DNA of 64,000 nucleotides from JANOZM01 sp031429355 (GTDB taxonomy: Bacteria; Pseudomonadota; Gammaproteobacteria; Burkholderiales; Burkholderiaceae_E). The notes below the pieces were generated by a model that was not told the DNA's origin, searched no databases, and saw only the letters and a list, made by a program, of their open reading frames with translations. The position numbers and the translations under genes were made by a program. The DNA lies in the NCBI GenBank assembly GCA_031429355.1, contig JANOZM010000021.1, positions 124,001-188,000 of the forward strand, given 5' to 3'. This document shows, piece after piece, positions 51,292 through 60,221 of the stretch; within the stretch, counting starts at the first letter, position 1, and each line of letters opens with the position of its first letter.

Positions 51292-51765
51292 TTAAGTACA
51301 AGCTGGGTTAGTTGAGCCGTCTATTGTCGACAAAAGGCTTTCGCGGGGTAAGACGACGGTTTGATTTGGAATCGGCAGCGTAGCTGGCAAAAACCACGCT
51401 ATCGACGAAATACTCACCCCAGTAATTGAAACGCTAACAGCGCACACCTCGGTTGCTGCGCAACCCACCTGCGCGCCAGATAATGGTGTGACTGTAATTG
51501 CGCTCGCAGGCGTGCCCGCTGGCAAGAAAAAAGCCATTTTGTTTTTCGCGGCCGTTCGTCCCGCCGTTGTGTTAGCACAAACGACCGCAGTGCGGGCCCC
51601 ATAACGAGTTGCCTCACCTGCAGAATTAACCGCATGCAGCCAGCGCCCAAAATCGACAATGCCTAACAGCAACTGAACGAGGAACAACATCACAAGCGCC
51701 ATTTCAACGGCAGCAACCCCAGTTTGCTTTGCGTGACGACGATTACGTCCGAGGAGTGTGCTCAT
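51292..51765 (-). CDS. tadE: TadE-type pseudopilin
   Basis: A 157-residue protein. A basic start is followed by GVAAVEMALVMLFLVQLLLGIVDFGR, the TadE signature with the Glu at +5, then ATRYGARTA and a Cys-containing exported domain (VVCANTT, GCAATEVC, PACT). TadE is a minor pseudopilin processed by TadV. Its ATG overlaps the stop of the next gene upstream. Confidence 0.92.
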   Translation of the reverse strand: MSTLLGRNRRHAKQTGVAAVEMALVMLFLVQLLLGIVDFGRWLHAVNSAGEATRYGARTAVVCANTTAGRTAAKNKMAFFLPAGTPASAITVTPLSGAQVGCAATEVCAVSVSITGVSISSIAWFLPATLPIPNQTVVLPRESLLSTIDGSTNPACT

Positions 51766-52256
51766 AGCGGCCTTGGCATAGCGACGCTAATTGAGGGGAA
51801 GGTAATGTTAGGAATTACAAAACTCGCGAGGCTTGTAAATTGATAAGCGGTCGCTGGGGGGCCTATAGTAACCACAACGACGTCCATCGTGCCATAAAAC
51901 GGAGAAACGCTCCCCGAAACCGATATGTTTCCAAGCGCGGCTACGTTCTCAGGCGCTTGAACGCTGACATTTGCAACCGTTAGGTTTGGCAATACGGGCG
52001 TTATACCAGTGCAATTGGCTAAACCACACACGGCAACGTTGGCGGCTTGGGTCCTAGTTTGAACTTGTAACGCTGGAGTAGTGGAATCACGTTGCGCTAG
52101 GTAGCGCGCTGCCGAACGCGCTTGCTTAGCTAACGTATCGTAATAGTGAATTGCACGACCTAACTCAGCCACACCAAGCGAAGTTGTAACCAATAGCATC
52201 GTAATTAATGCCATTTCTACTGCGGCGGCCCCCTTTGATTTTGATCGGGTATTCAT
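51762..52256 (-). CDS. TadE-type pseudopilin (second copy)
   Basis: A 164-residue protein from the ATG at 52256, overlapping the tadG stop (ATGA). KGAAAVEMALITMLLVTTSLGVAELGR is the TadE signature, then SAARYLAQRD and an exported domain with one Cys pair (VCGLANC). A second TadE/TadF-like minor pseudopilin of the complete Tad machine. Confidence 0.9.
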   Translation of the reverse strand: MNTRSKSKGAAAVEMALITMLLVTTSLGVAELGRAIHYYDTLAKQARSAARYLAQRDSTTPALQVQTRTQAANVAVCGLANCTGITPVLPNLTVANVSVQAPENVAALGNISVSGSVSPFYGTMDVVVVTIGPPATAYQFTSLASFVIPNITFPSISVAMPRPL

Positions 52257-53620
52257 TGCACAAGATACGGCGAGGTTGCACTGGAACCACCGCCACCTGT
52301 ACCGCCACCGCCAGGAACACCGCTCAAGGTGCACGGTGTATTCGGATCGCTGAGTAAACCAACATACTCAACCTTTTGTACAAATGTTCCAGTTGGCCCA
52401 CTCGTGGGGTAAGGTGCAAGCATAAACAAGCAAGCAAATCCTTTAATGTCCGCGCGTGGCGGGCTAGCCGCAGTAAATTCGGCGCAATCAACGATTGGCG
52501 CTGCGATCAAACGGCGTGGACGCCCGAGGCTGTTATGTTGGGCTGGCGTTGATATCGCCGTTGCATTAAAGTTATTTGAAGCAAAGCCTCCCTGAGATGG
52601 CGCAAAAGAGCTTCCGAGCGCTCTGCGTCTTGCATAGTCTGTCCGATAGGCTCCCCCCACAATCGGTGTAGCGGTGTTGTACGCAAATCCTGTGTAATCT
52701 GGCGGTGCGTCAGCCGGCGTTATAGTGTTCGCATAAATACCAAAGCGCGAATTCCACGAGCGATGAACACTAGCGTTGATTCCGGATTCCGCTCCAACCT
52801 CTTGACCGATGCTGACCACGCCACATTGCCCTTGGCCTTCAAGGAGCCCCGAGATTTCCGGCGCTCCGCCAGCCGGGGGATTGAAATCAATCCATCCAAA
52901 ATTGCCGGGACTCAATGCAGGACAAGTCCTTGCACCAGAGGCGCAGGGCGCTGGAAGCCAGCTTCCAGCTATTAAGCCAAACGAAGGCGTGGCATTAACT
53001 TGGCAAACAGCCACTGGGGTGAGCCCACAAGTAGTCGACCCCGTTGGGTTTCCGGGACCGCCCGGCGATTTCGACGCCACAGCGCTTGCTGCAATACTAG
53101 TGGTCGGGGCAATAGACGCGCCGCTGCCGGGCACAAGGTTAGTCAACAAGATAAACGTCAAAGGCAAATCGGTAAAGGTGTGCTGGCACTGAGCAAACCG
53201 CGCCGCAAACGTTGAAGCACCTCCACCAACCGAGCTAAACGGCCCATTCAAATTCGCCGAAAATTCGACTGAAATAGTACTTATAGTGCGACTTTGGAAA
53301 TACGCTCTATTTACACTCGTACTTGGTCGAACACCGGCCGCCGACCGAGCCGATGCATTCGTCATAGCAAGCCCATGAGCGACCGCCGCATTTAAAGCGA
53401 AACTTGGAAATCCTACAGGGTCGTTTGATCCGGGTGTCAATTGCGAGGCAGCTGCCAATGCGCAAGCGTCCATTGCACTTTGCACCTCAGTGCGCGTCAC
53501 AAACATACGCGCAGTATCTACTGCCAACCCAACAATGCCGAGCATTAGGGCCAACGAGAGCCCTGCAATAATTGCAGCCGCCCCTCGCTGGCGTTTGCTA
53601 TTGGCCCTTGGGGTTTTCAC
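52253..53620 (-). CDS. tadG: TadG-type protein
   Basis: A 455-residue protein with an RQRGAAAIIAGLSLALMLGIVGLAVD segment, the TadG N-terminal domain, then TEVQSAMDACALAAAS. The long exported region is Gly/Pro/Ser rich with several Cys residues. The start is a GTG at 53620 overlapping the lipoprotein stop (GTGA). No vWA domain recognised. It is a minor pseudopilin/regulator of the second Tad machine. Confidence 0.9.
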   Translation of the reverse strand: MKTPRANSKRQRGAAAIIAGLSLALMLGIVGLAVDTARMFVTRTEVQSAMDACALAAASQLTPGSNDPVGFPSFALNAAVAHGLAMTNASARSAAGVRPSTSVNRAYFQSRTISTISVEFSANLNGPFSSVGGGASTFAARFAQCQHTFTDLPLTFILLTNLVPGSGASIAPTTSIAASAVASKSPGGPGNPTGSTTCGLTPVAVCQVNATPSFGLIAGSWLPAPCASGARTCPALSPGNFGWIDFNPPAGGAPEISGLLEGQGQCGVVSIGQEVGAESGINASVHRSWNSRFGIYANTITPADAPPDYTGFAYNTATPIVGGAYRTDYARRRALGSSFAPSQGGFASNNFNATAISTPAQHNSLGRPRRLIAAPIVDCAEFTAASPPRADIKGFACLFMLAPYPTSGPTGTFVQKVEYVGLLSDPNTPCTLSGVPGGGGTGGGGSSATSPYLVQ

Positions 53621-53925
53621 TTCCCCCCTCCACTGCCCTGAGGTTCACTGCTAATTACTGGCCGAACAGATAAACTTTTTTGATATGCCTCGGTGCTATT
53701 GTTCGCTGAATTCGCATCCAGTGCATGCACTGTGTTGGAACCTTTTGCGGCATTCGGATTAATTATCATGGCAGCTTTCGCAGCGCGTACTGTATCGCCA
53801 AATTTAGCATCTAGTTGCGGTGTTTCGGGAGCACCCGGCATCGTCATCCTTAAAGACGAGCATGCGCTCAACGTAAAACAAGCACCAACAAACGCGAACT
53901 GAATTAATTTTTTATAGGGCAACAT
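53617..53925 (-). CDS. Small Tad-associated lipoprotein
   Basis: A 102-residue lipoprotein with lipobox LSAC. FGDTVRAAKAAMIINPNAAK and the LDANSANNSTEAYQKSL segment follow the pattern of small outer-membrane lipoproteins that accompany secretins in beta- and gammaproteobacterial Tad loci. It likely helps place or stabilise the secretin encoded 11 bases upstream. Confidence 0.75.
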   Translation of the reverse strand: MLPYKKLIQFAFVGACFTLSACSSLRMTMPGAPETPQLDAKFGDTVRAAKAAMIINPNAAKGSNTVHALDANSANNSTEAYQKSLSVRPVISSEPQGSGGGK

Positions 53926-53935
53926 AAGTAATTCC

Positions 53936-55525
53936 TTATTTCAGTTCAAGTTTAGGTTGCGCTTTACGATCTTCCGGCACGTCTTGATGACCGGAACCTT
54001 CAAGCGCTCCACTACCAAAAATTTGACCGCGGCTGGCCGGCTTAAAGTTATCCGTTGGTAACGCTGGCTCTTGTTCTAAAGCCTTAACCAATCGGGCGGT
54101 AATGATAATTAGTAGTTCCGAACGTTCGTTTTGAAACTCTGAAGAACGAAACAACGAACCCAAAATTGGCAGTTCGCCTAGGCCAGGCAGTTTTTTGATA
54201 ATTTCCGAAACGTTATTTTTGATTAAACCCGCAATCGCAATGCTCTGACCATCACCCAAAATCACTTCGGTGTTAGCGCGACGCGTTGTAAAGCCAGGCA
54301 AGATTGTCGTAACGCCATTGGTTGACGCAAATGGGTTACCCGACTGGTTCAGTTCTGAAACTTCCGGAGCGATTCGTAAACTAATTTGGCCGCGATCTAA
54401 AACAGTTGGCAAAAACTTAAGGCTTACCCCGTACTCTTTTTCCTCAAGGGTAATAACCGTCCCACCGTTTTTACTTTCTTGAGATACGGGAATGAAGATT
54501 TTTCCGCCAGCCAAGAAACTCGCCTCTCGGCCACTAATAGCAATTAGGCTTGGTTCGGCCAGCACCTTCAAAACACCGTCTTGTTTTTGAGCATCGAAAA
54601 CAATTCCTCGACCGTCAGCTTTAGTAACGCCGAGTGCCGACGGGCTCGTTGATTGCAACGCACTAAGGATCGACCAACTCCAGTCACCGTTTGTTCGTGA
54701 CCCTTTAACTGAAACACCCAATTTTTCAATTAATGTTCTTGAAACTTCAGCTACTTTTACATCAATCATGACTTGCATCGGCTGATCAATTTTTAGTAAG
54801 TTAATCACTTTCGGCACGCCGCTGGCACTTGCGCCACCCCCCGCGGGTGCTGCCGCTTTCGGTGCGGCTGCGCCGCCCTTAGCGCCACTTGATTCATTTG
54901 CGTTAGAAGCAGCACTGGGCAAGTTTAAACTGCGGGTGTAGGCTCTAATAAAGCCTTCGGCAATATCGATTGCTTCTGTACCTTTTAATGCTGAGCTGAC
55001 TGAACCAGTGAGTACGATCGACTCGGCTGCACTGCGAATCTCGATGCCTTTTTCGCTAGGCAACAAACGTCGCATTTGTTCTTGTAAAGACGCAGTATCA
55101 ATCTGCACAACAACATCTAAAACAGTAGTTCCGCCGCCTTGATGCCACAACATTACGTTGGTCGAGCCAAATGTTTTTCCGATTAAATACAATTCGCGAG
55201 AGCTAATTAAAGTAACGTCAGTAACGGCTGGATTTCCAATAGAAATCCGTTCTATCGTTTGCGGCAAACGCAATAGGGTCGATTTGCCGACGATCAAAGA
55301 TAACGGCGGCCCCATTTCAACAACACCAGTGCGCTCGGGTGCAGCGGACGCAGCAATCGGTGGACGGACTACAGGTTTAGCTTGAGTCGGCTTGGTTTCA
55401 CGTGACTTGGCAACAGCAGACTTTGCCGCAGTTGCTTCGACTGCAAGCGCTAAAGGAAAGTAGCTACCAATTAAAGCAACGCAAAGCCCAACAACGGAGG
55501 GTTTCAAAATAGATAACTTTCTCAT
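53936..55525 (-). CDS. cpaC: Tad secretin CpaC/RcpA (locus 2)
   Basis: A 529-residue secretin from the ATG at 55525, one base after the cpaB stop. Signal peptide (LALAVEA), then the N domain (LRLPQTIERISIGNPAVTDV), an Ala/Gly-rich insertion (AAPKAAAPAGGG) around residue 230, and the secretin core (VKVAEVSRTLIEKLGVSVK, GGKIFIPVS, GQSIAIAGLIKNN, RSELLIIITARLV). It forms the outer-membrane pore of the second Tad machine. Confidence 0.94.
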   Translation of the reverse strand: MRKLSILKPSVVGLCVALIGSYFPLALAVEATAAKSAVAKSRETKPTQAKPVVRPPIAASAAPERTGVVEMGPPLSLIVGKSTLLRLPQTIERISIGNPAVTDVTLISSRELYLIGKTFGSTNVMLWHQGGGTTVLDVVVQIDTASLQEQMRRLLPSEKGIEIRSAAESIVLTGSVSSALKGTEAIDIAEGFIRAYTRSLNLPSAASNANESSGAKGGAAAPKAAAPAGGGASASGVPKVINLLKIDQPMQVMIDVKVAEVSRTLIEKLGVSVKGSRTNGDWSWSILSALQSTSPSALGVTKADGRGIVFDAQKQDGVLKVLAEPSLIAISGREASFLAGGKIFIPVSQESKNGGTVITLEEKEYGVSLKFLPTVLDRGQISLRIAPEVSELNQSGNPFASTNGVTTILPGFTTRRANTEVILGDGQSIAIAGLIKNNVSEIIKKLPGLGELPILGSLFRSSEFQNERSELLIIITARLVKALEQEPALPTDNFKPASRGQIFGSGALEGSGHQDVPEDRKAQPKLELK

Positions 55526-55526
55526 G

Positions 55527-56399
55527 TTAAAGATCAGCCTCGGAGCGCTGTACACCACGAATTACTTCTACCCGTGAACGCGCTGGCTGCAAGGCGACCG
55601 CAGGAGCCGCTTCTATTGCAGGCCGAGGCGCCGCAACTTTTTTTGGCTTGGCCGGTGCGGCAGCAACAACTGGTGCAGACGCTGGCGCAGGTTGCGCTTT
55701 AGGTTTGTCGCCTCTTAGCGCGAGCAGATCGTCCGTCCGAATTCCATCCGTGGGTACCATTTGTTGGTCGACCTGATTTCGCAGCACGAGGGATAAACTT
55801 CCGATACTTCGAGCAAGATCAATTTTTTCCGCTTGACTTGGCGTTACTTGTAAAGTCACGGCGTTTACTACCTTCGGTTTGGTTTCGTCACGAAACGCTT
55901 CTTGCGCAACGGCTAAAACTTGAATTCGCTCTAGCAAAATTTTTGAAATAGCTTCTTCGCGCCCATCGCGAACATTGACCATCACATCAACAAAACTGCC
56001 GGGTAGCGCGAAGCCAGCAACGCCGACCACCTCATTCACCTTAACCGTGATTGCTCGAAACCCCTCCGGTATCGCAGCCGCGAGACCGCCTTTCGAGCCA
56101 ATGGCAGCCAGGCGAGTGTCTAAAATAGGTTCGCCCCGAAGCACGTTCGAACTTGGTACGCGACCGACTAATTCAGCGGCAGTCGCAAAAGCGCCGGTGG
56201 GCTTTGCATCGCCAGGCCACGAAACCTCTTGCAACATGCTCGCCGCCATTGGCGTGCCGAGGGAAATGTCTTGGAGTGCTACTACCACTTTTCCTGAAGA
56301 GTTTTGGCTACCAGTAACAAACCGGGTTCCAAGAAGCATAGCGGCAACACCACTAATCAGGGCTAAGAACAATACGAGTATTGCCTTGGAACTTTTCAT
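55527..56399 (-). CDS. cpaB: Flp pilus assembly protein CpaB/RcpC (locus 2)
   Basis: A 290-residue protein with a membrane anchor (LVLFLALISGVAAMLLG), a SAF domain (VALQDISLGTPM), IPEGFRAITVKVNEVVGVAGF and a Pro/Ala/Lys-rich C-terminal part (PAPASAPVVAAAPAKPKK). It is the periplasmic partner of the secretin. It lies 22 bases downstream of tadV. Confidence 0.93.
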   Translation of the reverse strand: MKSSKAILVLFLALISGVAAMLLGTRFVTGSQNSSGKVVVALQDISLGTPMAASMLQEVSWPGDAKPTGAFATAAELVGRVPSSNVLRGEPILDTRLAAIGSKGGLAAAIPEGFRAITVKVNEVVGVAGFALPGSFVDVMVNVRDGREEAISKILLERIQVLAVAQEAFRDETKPKVVNAVTLQVTPSQAEKIDLARSIGSLSLVLRNQVDQQMVPTDGIRTDDLLALRGDKPKAQPAPASAPVVAAAPAKPKKVAAPRPAIEAAPAVALQPARSRVEVIRGVQRSEADL

Positions 56400-56421
56400 T
56401 TAACAATCCAGTAAAAGAACA

Positions 56422-56997
56422 CTAAACAAATTTGAAAACACTTAAAGACGATAAAATAAAAAAACCACTAACAATCGCCCAAGAAAACGGCATTCGATCT
56501 GCAGTTCTGTATGCCACAGGTTTTAGCCCACTAAACCAAGAAAGCGCTACGTGCTTTATTCCTGAAAATACTTCGGCGCCGTTTCCAAAAAAGATAATGC
56601 GCCCAATTGCAAGAACCCCACCCGATAGGGCCAGCAACAAAATAAATAAACCGACCTCTCTCAATTGAAGCCACGAGGACAAAGCAATGACCAACTTTGC
56701 ATCACCTGCGCCCCAAAACTTCAATGCGAACAGAAAGAAAACAAAAACAAAAACGACGACAACCGACGTGAAAGATTGTTTAAAGCCTAAAGCACCCGGC
56801 AAAGAAGAGCTCATCAAACCGGCTCCTAAGGAGCCAAATGAATTGAAAAGTAGACCGGCTAATAAAATAATCACAGTTGCAAGATTAGGTATTTTTCGCC
56901 TGCTGGTATCCGCAAACAAAACCCAAAATAGCAATATCGCCAACCCAAACCTCAAACACCAAATCAAAAGACCGCTTTCCGGTGATGTGATAAACAT
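56422..56997 (-). CDS. tadV: Prepilin peptidase TadV/CpaA (A24 family)
   Basis: A 191-residue membrane protein with six predicted spans. The two active-site Asp residues are in FADTSRRKIPN and WGAGDAKL, exactly as in A24 prepilin peptidases. It would process Flp, TadE and TadG of this locus and probably those of the first Tad locus, which has no peptidase of its own. Confidence 0.92.
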   Translation of the reverse strand: MFITSPESGLLIWCLRFGLAILLFWVLFADTSRRKIPNLATVIILLAGLLFNSFGSLGAGLMSSSLPGALGFKQSFTSVVVVFVFVFFLFALKFWGAGDAKLVIALSSWLQLREVGLFILLLALSGGVLAIGRIIFFGNGAEVFSGIKHVALSWFSGLKPVAYRTADRMPFSWAIVSGFFILSSLSVFKFV

Positions 56998-57078
56998 TTT
57001 CGGACAACCCAGATTAGATACTTTAAAACTAAGTTCTCAGTTGTTTGACCAAAGAGATGCAACTCAAAGCTTTCATAC

Positions 57079-57261
57079 CTAACACCCAGCGGGCAAATTG
57101 CCAAGGCATGTTGCAATTGATCCGTACAAAAGCGATAGATTGGTTCCTGTAAGCGATACCGCGCTAAAAATGACAATTGCAATTAACGCTGCGATGAGCC
57201 CGTACTCGATAGCCGTAACTCCGTTCTCGTCCAAGAAAAAACTTCTCATTAAAACCAGCAT
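57079..57261 (-). CDS. flp: Flp type IVb pilin
   Basis: A 60-residue prepilin. The leader ends DENG, then VTAIEYGLIAALIAIVIF, the Flp motif with Glu at +5 followed by Tyr. AGGG lies six bases before the ATG at 57261. The C-terminus carries two Cys residues (ATCLGNLPAGC) that could form a disulphide, unlike the other Flp here. Confidence 0.92.
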   Translation of the reverse strand: MLVLMRSFFLDENGVTAIEYGLIAALIAIVIFSAVSLTGTNLSLLYGSIATCLGNLPAGC

Positions 57262-57410
57262 AAGTCACCCTAAGGAATAGTTGCTGGAATCCAGCGGTTC
57301 GAGGCACTTTAGAAAGCTTCAAATTCTAATAAGATCTAGGAATAGATCCAAATCTTGCTAGAAGTTGATTGTTCGAAAGCTCTTCGTTCAATCTGCCAGT
57401 AGATAAAACA

Positions 57411-57436
57411 GGCCTGAATCCGTTAGATCTTAGGCC
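57411..57436 (-). terminator. Hairpin between the two flp genes
   Basis: GGCCT (57411-57415) and AGGCC (57432-57436) pair, with partial pairing inside, followed on the minus strand by TGTTTTATCT. It lies 21 bases past the first flp stop. It may end part of the transcripts and so give more of the first pilin than of the downstream genes. The 195-bp gap 57262-57456 holds nothing else clear. Confidence 0.5.
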
Positions 57437-57456
57437 CATTTTTTTGACGAATTGGT

Positions 57457-57633
57457 TTAAGGCGTTGGTAAAACAAGCCTAGCTGCGATTGCATCAAAAA
57501 TTGCGTCCAACCTTGTTCCGGTTAAACCGACGGCTACAACAATTACAATCGCAATCAAAGCCGCAATCAAACCATACTCAATCGCTGTAACGCCTTCTTC
57601 TTCTTGCCAAAAACTTTTAACTAGTTGCAACAT
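57457..57633 (-). CDS. flp: Flp type IVb pilin (first gene of Tad locus 2)
   Basis: A 58-residue prepilin from the ATG at 57633, chosen because GGAG lies seven bases upstream; the longer frame has no Flp-like leader. EEEG then VTAIEYGLIAALIAIVIVV is the Flp signature with Glu at +5. It is a paralogue of the Flp at 57079 and lacks its Cys pair. As the promoter-proximal gene it is probably the major pilin. Confidence 0.93.
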   Translation of the reverse strand: MLQLVKSFWQEEEGVTAIEYGLIAALIAIVIVVAVGLTGTRLDAIFDAIAARLVLPTP

Positions 57634-57759
57634 GATGTAACTCCTAAAATTGTTAGAAAAATTTCGATATCGCTTTTGTTCCTTCAAACTTGAGCAAACT
57701 CGATGAACGAATTTTAAGAGAGTGTTGGTATTTTGCACATCCCCAAAAACAATGAACTC

Positions 57760-57789
57760 GGGGTGAGTCAAGGGGTGAGACTGGGGTGG
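57760..57789 (-). promoter_or_regulatory. Three direct repeats upstream of flp
   Basis: GGGGTGA occurs at 57760-57766 and 57772-57778 and GGGGTGG at 57783-57789, spaced 12 and 11 bases, about one helical turn each. They lie about 130 bp upstream of flp, in the divergent region shared with the response regulator gene. This is the layout of an activator or repressor array. Confidence 0.5.
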
Positions 57790-57938
57790 TTCTTTCATTA
57801 ATTTTAATGAGAGAGAAAGTGCTTTTCTTAATTTTGTTATCCCATATACTTAATTAACGAACAGTCACAAATAATTCCGAACAATTATTCGCCCCAATCG
57901 AACCTCAAACTTCGTAAGTCAAAACTCAAACTAAAACC

Positions 57939-58625
57939 TTGAATCCGAATCAAGACGATCATTCAAAACCGCCGTTAACAACGGTGCTTGTTATCGACGA
58001 TCATCCCGTAACAACACGCGGGTTGCGTTGGCTATTTGAAGGGCAATCGCGAGCAACGACAATGGAAGTCGCACATTCGATTGACGAGGCAATTGCTAAA
58101 CTAAACACTTGCAACCGTGATGAATATTTAGTGCTACTCGATTTATCAATGCCAGGGGTTTCAGGCCTTGAAGGATTCAATTTTTTTCGCCGCCAATGGC
58201 CTACATTAAAAATAGCGATTTACTCTGGCCATGAAGACCACAATTTAATTTTAGAAGCACTGCGCAACCAAGCAGCGGGGTTTATTCCGAAATCGATGCA
58301 TCCCGATTTGGTGGTTGATGCAGTATTTTTAATGTTGGATGGTGGCATTTATATGCCAGCAGATATTTTGCTAAGCACTCCGTTTCAGTCTGAAAGCAAT
58401 ACAGAGCCAAATCAATCCCAAAAAATCCAACGCATCATCGGCACAATGCCCCCTCGTCGATTAGAAGTTTTGCAATTAATGGCAAACGGCGCAAACAACA
58501 AAGAAGTTTGTCGGCAGCTCAACATGAGCGTGAATACGGTAAAGACCCACGTATCCCTTATTTTTGCCACTTTCGAGGTTCACAGCCGTCAAGAGTTAGT
58601 TAGCTTGATGCAATCTTCACGCTAA
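57939..58625 (+). CDS. NarL/FixJ-family response regulator
   Basis: A 228-residue two-component regulator. The receiver domain has DDH at 20-22, the phospho-acceptor Asp68 in LLDLSMPG and Lys in FIPKS. The LuxR-type helix-turn-helix (NKEVCRQLNMSVNTVKTHV) ends the protein. The start is a TTG at 57939; no ATG precedes the receiver core. It is divergent from the flp-tad operon and may control it. No histidine kinase is in the window. Confidence 0.88.
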   Translation: MNPNQDDHSKPPLTTVLVIDDHPVTTRGLRWLFEGQSRATTMEVAHSIDEAIAKLNTCNRDEYLVLLDLSMPGVSGLEGFNFFRRQWPTLKIAIYSGHEDHNLILEALRNQAAGFIPKSMHPDLVVDAVFLMLDGGIYMPADILLSTPFQSESNTEPNQSQKIQRIIGTMPPRRLEVLQLMANGANNKEVCRQLNMSVNTVKTHVSLIFATFEVHSRQELVSLMQSSR

Positions 58626-58747
58626 GACGAACACCGCCGTCGGTCTGCCGATGCGACCCTCTAGTCAGCGTGAACTATCAAGATTGTCTGTCTAGGACAA
58701 CACTGCAGTCCATCAACAAGAAACACCATTTTTGGACCGAGCGAAAC

Positions 58748-59545
58748 ATGAAACCCCTTTTACGCGCTGTAGATAACACTGGCGACTTGGTCGTCACAAC
58801 CGGGGCCCATGAAGTGGCTGAGCATACATTTTCAAACACTACTGTTTTTAAAAGAACCACCAAAGGGATTGAGGAGTCACGCAATCGTCAATGTGAGTTA
58901 CCCCAGCGCTTAAAGTCAATGCTGTTGTTAATCGATGGTCGTACGCCCGTTTCGCGTTTTTTACAGACACTCACTGTTTACGGTGATGTCACCGAGCTGT
59001 TTCAAGTTTTGCTCGATTTAGCTTTGATCGAAGCAATTACAGTTGGATCGTCATTTGATGCGGTTGCAGCTAAACCTGAATCAGCGCGCCCGCAGCCAAG
59101 CGAGCCGGTGTCTAAACCGCAAACTAAGCCAGAGAATATTAATTTTGATTCGCTTAGCGATCAAATGGGGTTTGGCAAACAAGCATCCGCAAACCAAACT
59201 CCTGAATTTCGTGCGGCACCGGCACCATTTTCGCCCGAGCCTCGTGCGGGAAATTTCGGAAGTGCATTTGCACCGCCAGTTCGTAATCAAATGGCATCGG
59301 CCGCTCCAATGTCGCCACAATCGGCCCAGTTAAAACGTGCCTTAAATTTAGTTAACGATTGGATTCCCGATTTGTTCGGTGCGGATTCGATCGAAGTGAT
59401 GTTGGAGCTCGAAAAGTGTACCTCGAGCGATCAACTGGTATCGACCGTAACTGAACTTCAGCCGCTTATGTTGCAAAAGCTTGGCAAACCAGAGGCAGTA
59501 AAGCGCCTTGGCGCACTCAAAGAAACGTTGCAAAGCCCGTTTTAA
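58748..59545 (+). CDS. Protein of unknown function next to BLUF receptor
   Basis: From the ATG at 58748 the protein has 265 residues. No signal peptide or membrane span. The N-terminal ~115 residues are mixed, with CELPQRLKSMLLLIDGRTPV and FLQTLTVYGD. A Pro/Ala/Gln-rich linker (about residues 125-200) is followed by a helical C-terminal domain (RALNLVNDWIPDLFGADSIEV, MLELEKCTSSDQLV). No family recognised. It lies between the response regulator and the BLUF gene on the same strand, so it may be part of the same signalling unit. A GTG at 58670 is an alternative start. Confidence 0.7.
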   Translation: MKPLLRAVDNTGDLVVTTGAHEVAEHTFSNTTVFKRTTKGIEESRNRQCELPQRLKSMLLLIDGRTPVSRFLQTLTVYGDVTELFQVLLDLALIEAITVGSSFDAVAAKPESARPQPSEPVSKPQTKPENINFDSLSDQMGFGKQASANQTPEFRAAPAPFSPEPRAGNFGSAFAPPVRNQMASAAPMSPQSAQLKRALNLVNDWIPDLFGADSIEVMLELEKCTSSDQLVSTVTELQPLMLQKLGKPEAVKRLGALKETLQSPF

Positions 59546-59613
59546 TTTAGACCGTTTTCGCTTTATCGACCAAGCATTTATTTAATCAATTAATTTCATA
59601 GCCAGGAACCATT

Positions 59614-60120
59614 ATGTTAGTACGCTTAATTTACGCCAGCACCGCCACCGACGGCGTTGACATGAACGAATTCAAACGCATTTTAGAAACAGCCCAACGC
59701 AACAACGCGAACCGCGATTTAACCGGTGTTTTGTGTTTTAACAGCCGCGTGTTTTTACAAGCACTTGAAGGTAGCCGCGAAGCGGTAAATGATTTGTACG
59801 CAAAACTAATGCGCGATACACGTCATCACAACTTAGCAATTATTAAATACGAAGCCATTGAAGAGCGTCGTTATTCTGAATGGTCGATGGCCTTTGCTGC
59901 TGCCAGCCAAAACAATCGCGCTTTGTATTTGAAGCACGGCATGCAGTCACAATTTAACCCCTACGGCATGACCGAAAAACAAGCCGAAGCTTTGTTGACC
60001 GAAATGGCTTCTACTTCGTCCAAACTACAAACAGCCGATAACGCTGGTGGTGGCGACGCAGAAGGCGCGAACGACCCTGTGGCTAAAAAGGGCGGCTTGC
60101 TGTCACGTTTTATTCGCTAA
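59614..60120 (+). CDS. BLUF-domain blue-light receptor
   Basis: A 168-residue protein. Residues 1-95 form a BLUF domain (flavin-binding blue-light sensor). All key residues match AppA by spacing: Tyr7, Asn31, Gln49, Trp90 and Met92. FLQALEG and RDTRHHN are family landmarks. After the domain there is only a short helix and a basic tail (KKGGLLSRFIR), with no output domain, so signal must pass by protein contact. AGGA lies eight bases before the ATG. A strong terminator follows. The unknown protein 68 bp upstream is a plausible partner. Confidence 0.95.
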   Translation: MLVRLIYASTATDGVDMNEFKRILETAQRNNANRDLTGVLCFNSRVFLQALEGSREAVNDLYAKLMRDTRHHNLAIIKYEAIEERRYSEWSMAFAAASQNNRALYLKHGMQSQFNPYGMTEKQAEALLTEMASTSSKLQTADNAGGGDAEGANDPVAKKGGLLSRFIR

Positions 60121-60173
60121 AAAAGTAGCAACTAAGCACTGATGGAATTAAACCCATTGGTGCTTTGAACCAA

Positions 60174-60210
60174 TTGCCTCAAAGATGATACCTTTGGGGC
60201 AATTTTTTTT
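60174..60210 (+). terminator. Strong intrinsic terminator after BLUF gene
   Basis: TTGCCTCAAAG (60174-60184) pairs with CTTTGGGGCAA (60192-60202), ten of eleven positions plus one G-U, followed at once by eight T residues (60203-60210). This is the clearest rho-independent terminator in the window and ends the BLUF gene transcript. Confidence 0.9.
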
Positions 60211-60221
60211 GGGGGAGCCTC

